DNA of 64,000 nt from CAYYNQ01 sp964473105 (GCA_964473105.1 CAYYNQ010000105.1:7414-71413), one strand, 5' to 3'. Shown: positions 54,280-62,912, numbered from the stretch's first letter. Program-made: numbers and translations. Notes: generated from the letters alone by a model not told the origin.

Positions 54280-54990
54280 ATGATGAACGTTCTAGCAGGC
54301 ATACACAGGACCCGGCACAACAGGGGTTTCACGGCGATCGAGGTATCGGCGGTTGCGACGATCATTGCAATTCTCGCTCTGATCCTGATCCCGATTGTAC
54401 GCAACCGTGTGGCCGAGGCGCGGCTGGTTGCCGCACAGGATGACATGGCGTCCATCGAGAAGGCGCAGTCGATCGCGTACGGATTTACCGGCAAGTATTT
54501 TGGCCTGATGGGCTTGGAACGGGATGGGTTTATTAATGAGATTGGTGGAACTTGGAATAAACCATTCTCAAGTGAGTTGGTGAATGAGCCGCATATCAAA
54601 GCGAACTGGTCGGGGCCGTATCTTGCTCTGCACAGAGTGCGGACGGTTGCTGAGCTGGTCGTTGAGCGACCTTACCTGTTTCGTTCTGAAGACGTTAGTA
54701 ATGTCGAAAAAGGGCCTATCCTTGTCACGCAGGATGATTTGCTTCGAGGGAAGCGGATGCCGCTTGACCCCTGGGGTGCGCCCTACCTTTTTTTCGGGGA
54801 TGGCACGGTGGGCGACGAAGGGGGCCAGATTGCCATCAGCACCGAGACCAACTTTGGCTTTCCGATCGTGTTTTCACTGGGGCCGAACGGGGCCCCGGGC
54901 AACGCGGTCGGTTCTGAGGCGGACCCCAAGCTTTATTTTCGCGAGTCGGCCGTGCTGGGTACCGGCGATGATCTTTACCGTACTTTCTAG
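54280..54990 (+). CDS. GspG-like pseudopilin 2 of five
   Basis: 236 residues. The prepilin leader is M-M-N-V-L-A-G-I-H-R-T-R-H-N-R-G, with cleavage after Gly16 before F-T-A-I-E; the E+5 is kept, though the next residues (V-S-A-V-A-T-I) are less standard. Shared array motifs: W-S-G-P-Y-L, D-P-W-G-A-P-Y-L-F-F, S-L-G-P-N-G-A-P-G and the tail G-T-G-D-D-L-Y-R-T-F. It starts 24 bases after pseudopilin 1, behind AGGGAA. Its tail is nearly identical in pattern to that of pseudopilin 3, suggesting recent duplication. Confidence 0.82.
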   Translation: MMNVLAGIHRTRHNRGFTAIEVSAVATIIAILALILIPIVRNRVAEARLVAAQDDMASIEKAQSIAYGFTGKYFGLMGLERDGFINEIGGTWNKPFSSELVNEPHIKANWSGPYLALHRVRTVAELVVERPYLFRSEDVSNVEKGPILVTQDDLLRGKRMPLDPWGAPYLFFGDGTVGDEGGQIAISTETNFGFPIVFSLGPNGAPGNAVGSEADPKLYFRESAVLGTGDDLYRTF

Positions 54991-55008
54991 ACCAGGGGTT
55001 TTTTTATC

Positions 55009-55836
55009 GTGACCGAATACAGATACAGACCATCTCAGGCGGGATCTAACCGCGGGTTCACGATTGTTGAAATCGTCATTACCTTCATCATCATCGGGAT
55101 CCTGACGCTGATTCTTACGCCTGTCATTTCAAACCGGGCCAACGAGGCCCGGATCACGGCAGCCAACCGGGATCTTGAGCACCTTAAGGATGCCTTGGAG
55201 CGTGTGCAAATCGACACCGGCTATTTTGTCCGCATGTATGCCCTGAACGATACGGGGGGCGACGGCGACGGGATTGCGGCGACCGATCCGCTGGACCGGC
55301 TGGAAAGCCTCTCGGATAACACGATTACGTCGAACAACATATATGATTCCCCGTCCAGCATATTCATCAGTGGTACGACCCAGGATTTCGTCTCGGCGAG
55401 CAACCAGCCCCGGATTCTGGCGCTGGTTGAGACCAATTACACCTGGCTGGGACCCTATATCGCCGAATGGCGCCGCGACGTGAACAATAATGACTGGCCG
55501 GATGACCCGTGGGGCAATGATTATCTGTTTTTCACCGTCAAGGGCGTGCTTTATCCGCCGATTCAGCCCGGTGCCAGCGGGGAGCTTGACCAGGATTTCT
55601 CGGATGCCTTCCAGGTTGAAGGGCCGAACCCCGATGATATCTCGACGATCAATGTCGATGCTTTGGTCTTCGACCGGTTTGTCGTCCTCTCAACGGGCCC
55701 CGACGGGTTGCCGGGTGACGGGACCAACACGCTGCCCTCTAACAATGGGCTGGGCCAGTATGGCATGGGTGATGACCTTTACCGATCTTTCGGCGGTGTT
55801 ACCCAGCGCACTAGTTTTGTGGGGAGCTTTCCGTAA
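55009..55836 (+). CDS. GspG-like pseudopilin 3 of five
   Basis: 275 residues beginning at GTG 55009 behind AGGGG. Leader cleavage is expected after Gly16 (S-N-R-G before F-T-I-V-E-I-V-I). Shared motifs: W-L-G-P-Y-I-A-E-W, D-D-P-W-G-N-D-Y-L-F-F, S-T-G-P-D-G-L-P-G-D-G and G-M-G-D-D-L-Y-R-S-F. It is rich in Asp/Asn in the mature domain (e.g. D-V-N-N-N-D-W-P-D-D), consistent with calcium binding as in GspG. It follows pseudopilin 2 by 18 bases. A GC-rich hairpin (55859-55880) lies between it and the next gene. Confidence 0.82.
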   Translation: MTEYRYRPSQAGSNRGFTIVEIVITFIIIGILTLILTPVISNRANEARITAANRDLEHLKDALERVQIDTGYFVRMYALNDTGGDGDGIAATDPLDRLESLSDNTITSNNIYDSPSSIFISGTTQDFVSASNQPRILALVETNYTWLGPYIAEWRRDVNNNDWPDDPWGNDYLFFTVKGVLYPPIQPGASGELDQDFSDAFQVEGPNPDDISTINVDALVFDRFVVLSTGPDGLPGDGTNTLPSNNGLGQYGMGDDLYRSFGGVTQRTSFVGSFP

Positions 55837-55858
55837 ATCTTGAACATATGGGGTGGTC

Positions 55859-55880
55859 GCGGCCGGGGTTTGCCGGCCGC
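55859..55880 (+). repeat. GC-rich intercistronic hairpin in the pseudopilin operon
   Basis: Perfect 8-base arms GCGGCCGG and CCGGCCGC with a 6-base loop sit in the 122-base gap between pseudopilin genes 3 and 4. No T-run follows, so an RNA-stability or processing element that sets subunit ratios is more likely than a terminator. Confidence 0.6.
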
Positions 55881-55958
55881 CTTGTAGACCCCGAAGACCA
55901 AGCGAGACGCAAGGTGAACAAACCGACAGGAGAATTTGGGAAAGAGGTGTAAAGCAGG

Positions 55959-56750
55959 ATGAGAAACAACGACAACCAACACAGGAGGGAAAGATCCGGG
56001 ACGACACTGACCGAGTTGCTGGTGGTGTTGGTCATCATCAGTCTCCTGGGGACTATTGTGGTGCCGACCTATGTCGCCCATGCCGAGAGGGCACGCCGGA
56101 CCGCAGCCATCGCGGATATGCGCGAACTGGCCCATGCGATGGAGACAGTTGGTTCGATTCACGGTTTCTACGTGCCGTTGCAGGTGCTTGATGACCTGCC
56201 GGGCGGCGCGCAGGCCACCGAGGTTCAGGATCCGCAGAGCAACGATGCCATCGGTGACGAGAGCGAGATCCGCCTTGTCGAGCACACCAATACGCTGCTG
56301 GCGCTGAATAACAACCAGCCGCTGATCAGCGACGACGACATCCGAGTCAACCGGCTGGTCAATGAATGGCAGGGACCGTTCGTCAATTTCCAGCGGTTTT
56401 ACGTGGCTGACCAGAACAACCCCGACATTACGGGCAGCAACGGGCGGTTCGATTTCCCGCTGGATCCTTGGGGCAGGCCATACCGGTTCTACGGGCCGCT
56501 TGGACACATCGGTTCGGGTGCCATTACCCCGATGGTTAACGGCAGGATTGCCAGCCCGTCCAATTTCTCGGACGGGGTGGTAACGACCGCCGGGTCGGCC
56601 TGGGACCGTTTTGCAATCGTGTCATTCGGGCCTGATGGGGATCCACCGGCCAACAATACGATCCTGTCCCCCAATGATGACGAAGTATTTTACATGTTCG
56701 GTTCCATCAATCTTGAACGCACGGAGACCACATTTGCACCATTACCCTGA
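55959..56750 (+). CDS. GspG-like pseudopilin 4 of five
   Basis: 263 residues. The leader is very polar (M-R-N-N-D-N-Q-H-R-R-E-R-S-G), with cleavage after Gly14 before T-T-L-T-E-L-L-V-V, so the N-terminal residue is Thr instead of Phe but Glu+5 is retained. Array motifs: W-Q-G-P-F-V-N-F, D-P-W-G-R-P-Y-R-F-Y, S-F-G-P-D-G-D-P and N-D-D-E-V-F-Y-M-F near the end. A GAGGTG ribosome site precedes the ATG. Confidence 0.8.
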   Translation: MRNNDNQHRRERSGTTLTELLVVLVIISLLGTIVVPTYVAHAERARRTAAIADMRELAHAMETVGSIHGFYVPLQVLDDLPGGAQATEVQDPQSNDAIGDESEIRLVEHTNTLLALNNNQPLISDDDIRVNRLVNEWQGPFVNFQRFYVADQNNPDITGSNGRFDFPLDPWGRPYRFYGPLGHIGSGAITPMVNGRIASPSNFSDGVVTTAGSAWDRFAIVSFGPDGDPPANNTILSPNDDEVFYMFGSINLERTETTFAPLP

Positions 56751-56786
56751 TTGGGCTGAGGCGTGGGAAAAAGGAAGTCTTAAATC

Positions 56787-57518
56787 GTGAACAGACCCCA
56801 GAAGTTTCTCTTTTCCGACCGTGCTGTGACGCTGGTTGAGATGCTGATTGTTCTCCTGATCATCAGTATTTTGGCGACAGTGGCGACCGGCGTTTACACG
56901 GGTGAGGCAAAGCGTGCCCGGGTTGCCGCAACAGAGGACCTGATCCGCCAGCTTGAGATTGGCATCACGCGTTATGAGGTGGATTTGGGGGTGTTGCCGC
57001 CCAGCGGGTCGGGACCAACGCTTATGCCACCCGTGCTTCCCGGTGATTCCGGGCGGGTCAATGGTTCGGGATATCTTCACGTGGCGCTGGTGCATAGTCT
57101 GAGTGGCAATGCGCTCGTCCCGGCATCTTCCGCATGGGCTGGCCCCTACATCACCGTGCGTGCCAGCCAGGTCAAGCCGCCCGATGCCACATCCATCAAC
57201 ATCACCGAGGGTAACATCCTCGATGCCTTCGGGAATCCCATGCTTTACGTGCGCAGTAGCGATTACGCAGCCGTCACGGGGACTTTCAACGGTGGCAGCC
57301 AGTTGTTCACTTCCGCCGCTCCTGATGGGGCGAATCCCGAGTTTCCGGCCCCCAATCCATTTGTCGTCCTGGGGGAAACTTATTATAATCCATCGACCTA
57401 TCAGATCATATCTTTCGGTCCCGATGCCAACACGATCGGGACGCTTGCTGATCCGCCAACCGGTTCGAACAATTTCACAGGCGCTGGTCTTGATGATGTT
57501 TCCAATTTCGGGGAATAA
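56787..57518 (+). CDS. GspG-like pseudopilin 5 of five
   Basis: 243 residues from GTG 56787 with AAGGAAG nine bases upstream. The leader M-N-R-P-Q-K-F-L-F-S-D-R-A has Ala instead of Gly at -1, then V-T-L-V-E-M-L-I-V, so processing is still plausible. Motifs: W-A-G-P-Y-I-T-V, D-A-F-G-N-P-M-L-Y (a degenerate DPWGxPY), S-F-G-P-D-A and the tail G-L-D-D-V-S-N-F. It is the most diverged member and the last of the array, 36 bases after pseudopilin 4. A hairpin with arms CCGGGT/ACCCGG (57557-57577) follows, but lacks a T-run. Confidence 0.8.
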   Translation: MNRPQKFLFSDRAVTLVEMLIVLLIISILATVATGVYTGEAKRARVAATEDLIRQLEIGITRYEVDLGVLPPSGSGPTLMPPVLPGDSGRVNGSGYLHVALVHSLSGNALVPASSAWAGPYITVRASQVKPPDATSINITEGNILDAFGNPMLYVRSSDYAAVTGTFNGGSQLFTSAAPDGANPEFPAPNPFVVLGETYYNPSTYQIISFGPDANTIGTLADPPTGSNNFTGAGLDDVSNFGE

Positions 57519-57556
57519 TGTCGCCGTGTGATGCGGACCCTTGCAGAATATTTCGG

Positions 57557-57577
57557 CCGGGTGCTTGTTGTACCCGG
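57557..57577 (+). repeat. Hairpin downstream of the pseudopilin operon
   Basis: Arms CCGGGT (57557-57562) and ACCCGG (57572-57577) pair perfectly about 40 bases after the last pseudopilin stop. There is no T-run directly after it, so it could be an mRNA 3' end structure or a weak terminator. Confidence 0.4.
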
Positions 57578-57702
57578 ACGCACCTCGCCAACGATGTCAA
57601 ATTTTCCTGCATGCAGATTTTTTCGTTATCTTGACCCGAAGGGCTTTCTCGTTGTGTGGGCGGTCCGGGCTGTTGTGAAGCCGTGTCCCGGCTGAAAAAA
57701 AA

Positions 57703-58887
57703 CTATTTGCGGATGCAGGTACCGGGCTTGTCCGCGTTTTGGGTTCTTCCGAGAATCTCCCGATACATATTCTCATACAGGGGGATGATGCGTTCTGCTG
57801 AGAACACATCGACCGCACGATGCCGGGCGGCGACACCCATTGCCTCCTGTTGGTCCGGATCAAGCAGAATCTTCAGCCCTGCCTCGGCCATGGCCCCGAT
57901 GTCCCCCATTTCACATAGGTAACCGGTCTTACCATCCAGAACCACCTCAGGCAGGCCGCCCGCGCTGGCACCGATCACCGGGATCCCGCATGCCATCGCC
58001 TCAAGCGCAGCTAGGCCGAACGACTCACCATCGGATGGGAAGAGGAAAAGGTCTGCACAGGGCAGAAATTTCGCGACCGAGGGCTGTCTGCCCAGCCAGT
58101 TCACCCGTTCGGGGATTCCCAGGTCGGTTGTCAGGACCTCGGCCTGCTCCCTCTCGGGTCCGTCACCGATCATCAGTAACTTAGCAGGGGTTCTTTCACA
58201 AATTTGCGCGAAGATTCGGATAACGTCGCCCACACGTTTAACAGGCCGGAAATTTGAAATGTGGATGCATATTTTTTCCCCGGAATCAGCGAAATGGTCG
58301 CGGCCGAAGCGTTCGGCATGAGGCGAGAAGACTGCCGGGTCGACAAAATTCGGTATGATTTCGATCGGGTTTTCGATCTTGAACAGCTGGCGTGTGCGAT
58401 CGGCGAGCCAGCGGGAGACACTGCTTAGGTGGTCGGATTTGTCGAGGCCCAGCTGCACAGCTGGCAGAAATGAGGGCTTGGATCCAACCAGCGTGATATC
58501 CGTACCGTGCAGGGTGGTCACGGCCGGGATTCGCTCCCCACGATCCAGCATCTCCATGGCGATCCATGCACTGATTGCATGGGGCAGTGCGTAGTGGAGA
58601 TGGAGCAGGTCCAGACCCTCATTACGAATGACCTCAAGGATTTTGGTTGCTGCGGAAATTCCGTACAATTCACCCTGGAACAGGGGATAGGGTTCGCTGG
58701 TGATTTCATGGTGGACGATGTTCGGGTGGTAATCCTCGGCCAGCCGGAATGGCCGTGCATAACTGATGAAGTGGATGGTATGTCCCCCGCGTGCCAGGTG
58801 CCGACCCAGCTCGGTTGCAACAGCCCCACTGCCCCCGTAGGTAGGATAACAGACCATTGCAATCCTGAGTTTTCCTGGTGATGTCAT
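57703..58887 (-). CDS. bshA: N-acetyl-alpha-D-glucosaminyl L-malate synthase BshA
   Basis: BshA joins N-acetylglucosamine from UDP-GlcNAc to L-malate, the first step of bacillithiol synthesis. 394 residues of GT-B fold with the family-defining N-terminus C-Y-P-T-Y-G-G-S-G-A-V-A-T-E-L-G, H-F-I-S-Y-A-R-P-F-R-L, L-H-L-H-Y-A-L-P-H-A-I-S-A, T-T-L-H-G-T-D-I-T-L-V-G-S and P-N-F-V-D; the donor site is G-E-S-F-G-L-A-A-L-E-A-M-A-C-G-I-P-V. These distinguish it from general GT4 enzymes. bshB and bshC are not in the window. It converges with the pseudopilin operon and is divergent from the MlaA-hydrolase gene. Confidence 0.9.
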   Translation of the reverse strand: MTSPGKLRIAMVCYPTYGGSGAVATELGRHLARGGHTIHFISYARPFRLAEDYHPNIVHHEITSEPYPLFQGELYGISAATKILEVIRNEGLDLLHLHYALPHAISAWIAMEMLDRGERIPAVTTLHGTDITLVGSKPSFLPAVQLGLDKSDHLSSVSRWLADRTRQLFKIENPIEIIPNFVDPAVFSPHAERFGRDHFADSGEKICIHISNFRPVKRVGDVIRIFAQICERTPAKLLMIGDGPEREQAEVLTTDLGIPERVNWLGRQPSVAKFLPCADLFLFPSDGESFGLAALEAMACGIPVIGASAGGLPEVVLDGKTGYLCEMGDIGAMAEAGLKILLDPDQQEAMGVAARHRAVDVFSAERIIPLYENMYREILGRTQNADKPGTCIRK

Positions 58888-59141
58888 ATGGGGGGGACCT
58901 CGGTTCCTCCAGCTGGAATACGGACACCATGATATGTCATGACGGGTGATATTGCCAGTTTCCGGTGGTTTCCACCCATTCCGGCAACGGCTGGCTTATC
59001 TCAGGGTGGTGCGGCCTCACCCGGGAGGGTATCAACCACTTGATCTTTATGCGCGGAATCCAGATACTATGGGTCTATCAGGTTGAATTCACTCTGGATG
59101 TTAACCAGGTCTTAATTACACCGCTGATTCAATTTGACCAG

Positions 59142-59156
59142 ACGGGAGTTTCCCGT
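59142..59156 (+). promoter_or_regulatory. Hairpin covering the ribosome site of the MlaA-hydrolase gene
   Basis: ACGGGA (59142-59147) pairs exactly with TCCCGT (59151-59156) around GTT. The stem includes the only good Shine-Dalgarno (GGGAG) and the first base of the TTG start. It could restrain initiation if that start is the real one; alternatively the true start is elsewhere. Confidence 0.35.
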
Positions 59157-61069
59157 TGTCACCATTTCTGATAAATTCCGTACCCCTATTCATCCTCGTA
59201 AGGATGGTTTTGCCATTGGTGTTGCTTGCCGCTCTGTTTATGGGGTGCAGCCGTTCAGGGATTGACCCCGTTGTGCAGGAGAGTCGCCATCAGGCCGCTC
59301 ATCCAGGACCGGTTCGGTCGGATGATATGCCGCCGTTTCATGTGATTGACGACCCGATTGAAAGCTTCAACCGCGGGGCCGGGGTCTTCAACGAAGGGAT
59401 GCTGCGTTATTTCATTCATCCGTTTCACAGGGTTTACCGGTTGTTGTTTCCAGAGCCGGTACGGGAACATCTTGGGAAGTTTGGATATAATCTTGCCTTC
59501 CCGAAACGTTTCGTAACCACCGCGTTGCAGGGTAAATTCAGGGGCACATGGGATGAAACCAACCGATTTCTGATCAACACAACGATCGGCATAGCAGGGA
59601 TCTTCGACCCGGCGACGAAATGGGGTATCCCAACCCACGAGGAGGATTTCGGCCAGACCTTCGGGGGCTGGGGGATGGGTCCCGGGTTCTTTTTCAATAT
59701 CCCGGTTCTGGGCCCGAGCAGTGGCCGGGATGTCTTGGGTACACTGTTGGATATTCCTTTTGATATCGCATTTTGGGCGGGCGGCGGGATCTTTTTCAAC
59801 CTCAATGACCTGAGTTTTCACAGTGACAAGATTCTGAAACAGATTGAATCTCTCGAGGATCCGTATCCATTGTTACGCGACGCATGGGCGATGAACCGGG
59901 AAGTGGAAGTCCTGGATTTCGTTATTCAAGACGTGCAAGGCGACCCTGACGAAACCTTGGGGGCCGTCTTCCTTACACCCAGGTGCCCACGGTTCTGGTT
60001 CAGAGGAAAAACGCGGACGGTCAGGATCCCATGGACCGGCAAGAAGTTTCCCTACACCGTCTGGCCGCAGAAGAATCAATCCCCCATGCTGGTGATTCTG
60101 CCCGGGTTGGGGAGCCACCGCTCGACGGAGTCCACGGTTGCCCTTGCGGAGATGGCATTCCGGTTTGGCTACACGCCGGTTGTAATCAGCTCGACGATGC
60201 ATCCCGAGTTTATGACCCTTGCAGGCAGCGGTCCCTATCCCGGTTATATCCCGTTGGACTGCACGGACTTGTCGGGTGTTCTGGGCCTGATTCATGAGGA
60301 TCTCCATGACCGTTACCCCGGACGATTCAGACATGCATCCCTGATGGGTATCTCGATGGGTGCATTTCAGGCGCTATATCTTTCCGCGATGGAAATCAGG
60401 GGTGATCTGGGCAACTTGGAGTTCATGCGTTATCTGGCTATCAATGCTCCGAAGTCGCTGGCGTATGGTGTCGGAAGGCTGGATGATTTCTATCACGCGC
60501 CACTCAACTGGGAACCGCCAGTGCGCGCACAGAAGATGCGAGAGACGATTTACAAGGCCCTCGGGTTGAAGGGGGGTGGTGAGATCGCCACATATTCCAA
60601 ATTGCCGATCACACGGGTGGAGTCGGAATATCTAATTGGCCTTAATTTCAGATTGATTCTGAAGGATCTCATCTATGCCAGCCAGCAGGTTGAGGACAGT
60701 CGAATCCTGAGTTGTGACCCGGGAAGTTTCCGGCGTGAACCCTGCTATGATGAAATACGGGATTTTGGTTTCAGCGACTATATGGAACGCTTTTCAATGC
60801 CCTGGCTCATGACCGACGCTCAATTTCCTGATACGATGGAGAAGCTTTTGGATCAATTTGACTTGGAGGTCATTGAGGACGAACTGCGTAACAATGACCG
60901 GGTACGGCTTCATGTCAACGAGAACGATTTCCTGCTGCGTCCAAGTGATATTGAGTGGATGGAGGATGTGTTCGAGGAGAGGTTGATCCGTTTCCCCGCG
61001 GGCGGGCATCTGGGGAATCTTTACATTCCCGAGGTCCAGGACCGGATCTTGGGATCCTTGTCGAATTGA
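59156..61069 (+). CDS. mlaA: MlaA (VacJ)-type lipoprotein fused to an alpha/beta-hydrolase
   Basis: 637 residues. A hydrophobic signal ends in F-M-G-C with the candidate lipid-bearing Cys31. Residues about 60-265 are an MlaA domain: D-P-I-E-S-F-N-R-G, Y-R-L-L-F-P-E-P-V-R, E-E-D-F-G-Q-T-F-G-G-W-G-M-G-P-G and P-V-L-G-P-S-S-G-R-D. From about 300 the chain is an alpha/beta-hydrolase with L-V-I-L-P-G-L-G-S-H (oxyanion region), nucleophile elbow G-I-S-M-G-A at Ser400, a likely acid near N-E-N-D-F, and G-G-H at His618. MlaA moves phospholipids out of the outer-membrane outer leaflet; the attached hydrolase may act on lipids, which is inference. TTG start is supported by GGGAG but unusual. Confidence 0.83.
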   Translation: MSPFLINSVPLFILVRMVLPLVLLAALFMGCSRSGIDPVVQESRHQAAHPGPVRSDDMPPFHVIDDPIESFNRGAGVFNEGMLRYFIHPFHRVYRLLFPEPVREHLGKFGYNLAFPKRFVTTALQGKFRGTWDETNRFLINTTIGIAGIFDPATKWGIPTHEEDFGQTFGGWGMGPGFFFNIPVLGPSSGRDVLGTLLDIPFDIAFWAGGGIFFNLNDLSFHSDKILKQIESLEDPYPLLRDAWAMNREVEVLDFVIQDVQGDPDETLGAVFLTPRCPRFWFRGKTRTVRIPWTGKKFPYTVWPQKNQSPMLVILPGLGSHRSTESTVALAEMAFRFGYTPVVISSTMHPEFMTLAGSGPYPGYIPLDCTDLSGVLGLIHEDLHDRYPGRFRHASLMGISMGAFQALYLSAMEIRGDLGNLEFMRYLAINAPKSLAYGVGRLDDFYHAPLNWEPPVRAQKMRETIYKALGLKGGGEIATYSKLPITRVESEYLIGLNFRLILKDLIYASQQVEDSRILSCDPGSFRREPCYDEIRDFGFSDYMERFSMPWLMTDAQFPDTMEKLLDQFDLEVIEDELRNNDRVRLHVNENDFLLRPSDIEWMEDVFEERLIRFPAGGHLGNLYIPEVQDRILGSLSN

Positions 61070-61283
61070 GCCCCGCCCACTTGAGGAGTGAGAGTGCGTG
61101 ACCATTGTGGCCGGAGATATTACCACCGAGTCGATACAGGGCAGAAATACCCCGGGGTTCTGTCCCGCCAGGAAGTAACAGGCTGATGATTCTTGTGTCA
61201 ATCACTGGTAGGGCCTGCAGTTGGAAAACCCGAATCGTTAACCTTTTGCTGGATTCAGCAAAAATCACTGCCTGAAGCCCCCC

Positions 61284-62843
61284 ATGGCCATGGTTCATTC
61301 AAACCCTTTCCCAGACCCCGTTGAGATGTCGACCCGTCGTATCTTGGCGGGAGTTTCTTGTCTGCTGCTGATGGGCCTGACATTCGGTATTCGCCTTCCG
61401 TTGCTGAGGCTTCCGATTTTCACCGATGAGGGGACATGGGTCGCTGTGGCCTGGCTTTTGCAGGACATGCCTGTCAATCACCCGAATACAGCCATTGCGC
61501 TGTTTCCCTGGCTGTTCCAGGGGATTGCGCGTTCTGGACTCGATACCTTCGGTAATCTGCGGATGGTGGACGCCTTTTTCGCGGGGACTACGTCAGTATT
61601 TTTCTTCCTTTTCCTTGGCCGGAGTATGCGGTCTGGGCCTGCTTTGGTGGCTGCTGTGCTCTGGATCCTGGCTTTCAATCATCCACGGTTTATTGATGCG
61701 GGGATGAAGAACCCGATCGCCCCGGCTTCCACGTGCCTGATGGCGGGGTTGTGGCTGGTTGCGCTTCGAGTGCGTTATGCCCCTGCCCTATCAGGAGTTT
61801 TGCTCGGGATCGGCACGGCTCTGCGTGAACCCTATATCTTTTTTGTGATCCCTTTGCTATACACAATCGCGTGTAATTATCCCCGTAAGAAGATGATCTT
61901 CGAACACTTGCTGTGCCTTGCTTTGACCGTGTCGGTTTTTGTTTTGGTTAGGGCGATTCAGATGGGCGGATTCTCGGTGATGCTGGACTATGGCCACGGA
62001 ACATGGCTGATGTACGGCAAGTTGCGGGAACTGGATGGGATGGGCCGCTGGGGACGGATTGTCCGTTACGGGGTTGAAGCATTTTCACTGACGCGTTGGC
62101 TTGTGATACCGGTCCTCATGGGTTCCGGGATCCTGATGTTACCGCATTTCAGGGGACATATGGATGCGAACATTCGGCTTGTACCGGCTCTGATATTGCC
62201 CGTCATACCTGAAACACTGAACTGGCCCTTTCCATACCATTTCGGCCAGTTTTTTTTCGGGATCTGCATGCTGGCGGGGTTGATCATGAACGTGTGCATA
62301 CATTGCCTGCCGGGGGTGGGATGGACTCGGTGGGGGAGACTTGTTGTCCTAGGCGTAACGAGTTTGCTGTTGATGCACTCCCTGGGTGGCCCATGTCGGG
62401 TTTACTGGAAAAGAACACTCGAGACGGCAGGTGCATACAGCGGATGGATTTATCCGGGAAAAAACACCGAAACAACCCTGAGAACCTCTTTTTATTATGA
62501 TCTCGGTGCAACTATACGAGAGCAGACAACTCCGGATGAAAAAATTGTTGTTTCAGGATTCTACTATGCGTTGTATCCGATTTCGGGCCGGAAGCCGGCC
62601 AATCCCGACATGTTGGATATGACCGTGAGTGACCTGCAAAGCAGCCCGAAATCCCGGCCGGAAAATCCATCGCGGGTCCAGCAGGCGCCCGTATTGATTG
62701 TAGAGAGCACTAGGTTCCCGATAGATAAGCAAAGACTTCCTGATGATTTTGGTGTGCGTTACGAACTTTTTGCCGATTACCCGCCTGGGACACACAAGCA
62801 TTATGGTCATTTCGGTGCCCGGGTTTGGAAACGGCGTGATTAG
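61284..62843 (+). CDS. Multi-spanning membrane glycosyltransferase (GT39/PMT-like)
   Basis: 519 residues with about ten membrane helices. The first loop carries P-I-F-T-D-E-G-T-W after helix 1, the acidic D-E pair typical of GT-C enzymes that use polyprenyl-phosphate sugars. A soluble C-terminal domain of about 120 residues (from about residue 400) contains I-V-V-S-G-F-Y-Y-A-L-Y-P-I and lies on the periplasmic side. Distinct from the glycosyltransferase at 4.8 kb and without its TPR tail. Several possible starts (61284, 61290, 61326) lack a strong ribosome site. Donor and acceptor are unknown; proximity to a secreted protein gene leaves protein glycosylation possible. Confidence 0.75.
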   Translation: MAMVHSNPFPDPVEMSTRRILAGVSCLLLMGLTFGIRLPLLRLPIFTDEGTWVAVAWLLQDMPVNHPNTAIALFPWLFQGIARSGLDTFGNLRMVDAFFAGTTSVFFFLFLGRSMRSGPALVAAVLWILAFNHPRFIDAGMKNPIAPASTCLMAGLWLVALRVRYAPALSGVLLGIGTALREPYIFFVIPLLYTIACNYPRKKMIFEHLLCLALTVSVFVLVRAIQMGGFSVMLDYGHGTWLMYGKLRELDGMGRWGRIVRYGVEAFSLTRWLVIPVLMGSGILMLPHFRGHMDANIRLVPALILPVIPETLNWPFPYHFGQFFFGICMLAGLIMNVCIHCLPGVGWTRWGRLVVLGVTSLLLMHSLGGPCRVYWKRTLETAGAYSGWIYPGKNTETTLRTSFYYDLGATIREQTTPDEKIVVSGFYYALYPISGRKPANPDMLDMTVSDLQSSPKSRPENPSRVQQAPVLIVESTRFPIDKQRLPDDFGVRYELFADYPPGTHKHYGHFGARVWKRRD

Positions 62844-62912
62844 TCACAAGGTGAAATGGGATGATTCCGGAATGGCTGACCGGACACTTAAGGTATCAGG
62901 AATGAAACCCGC

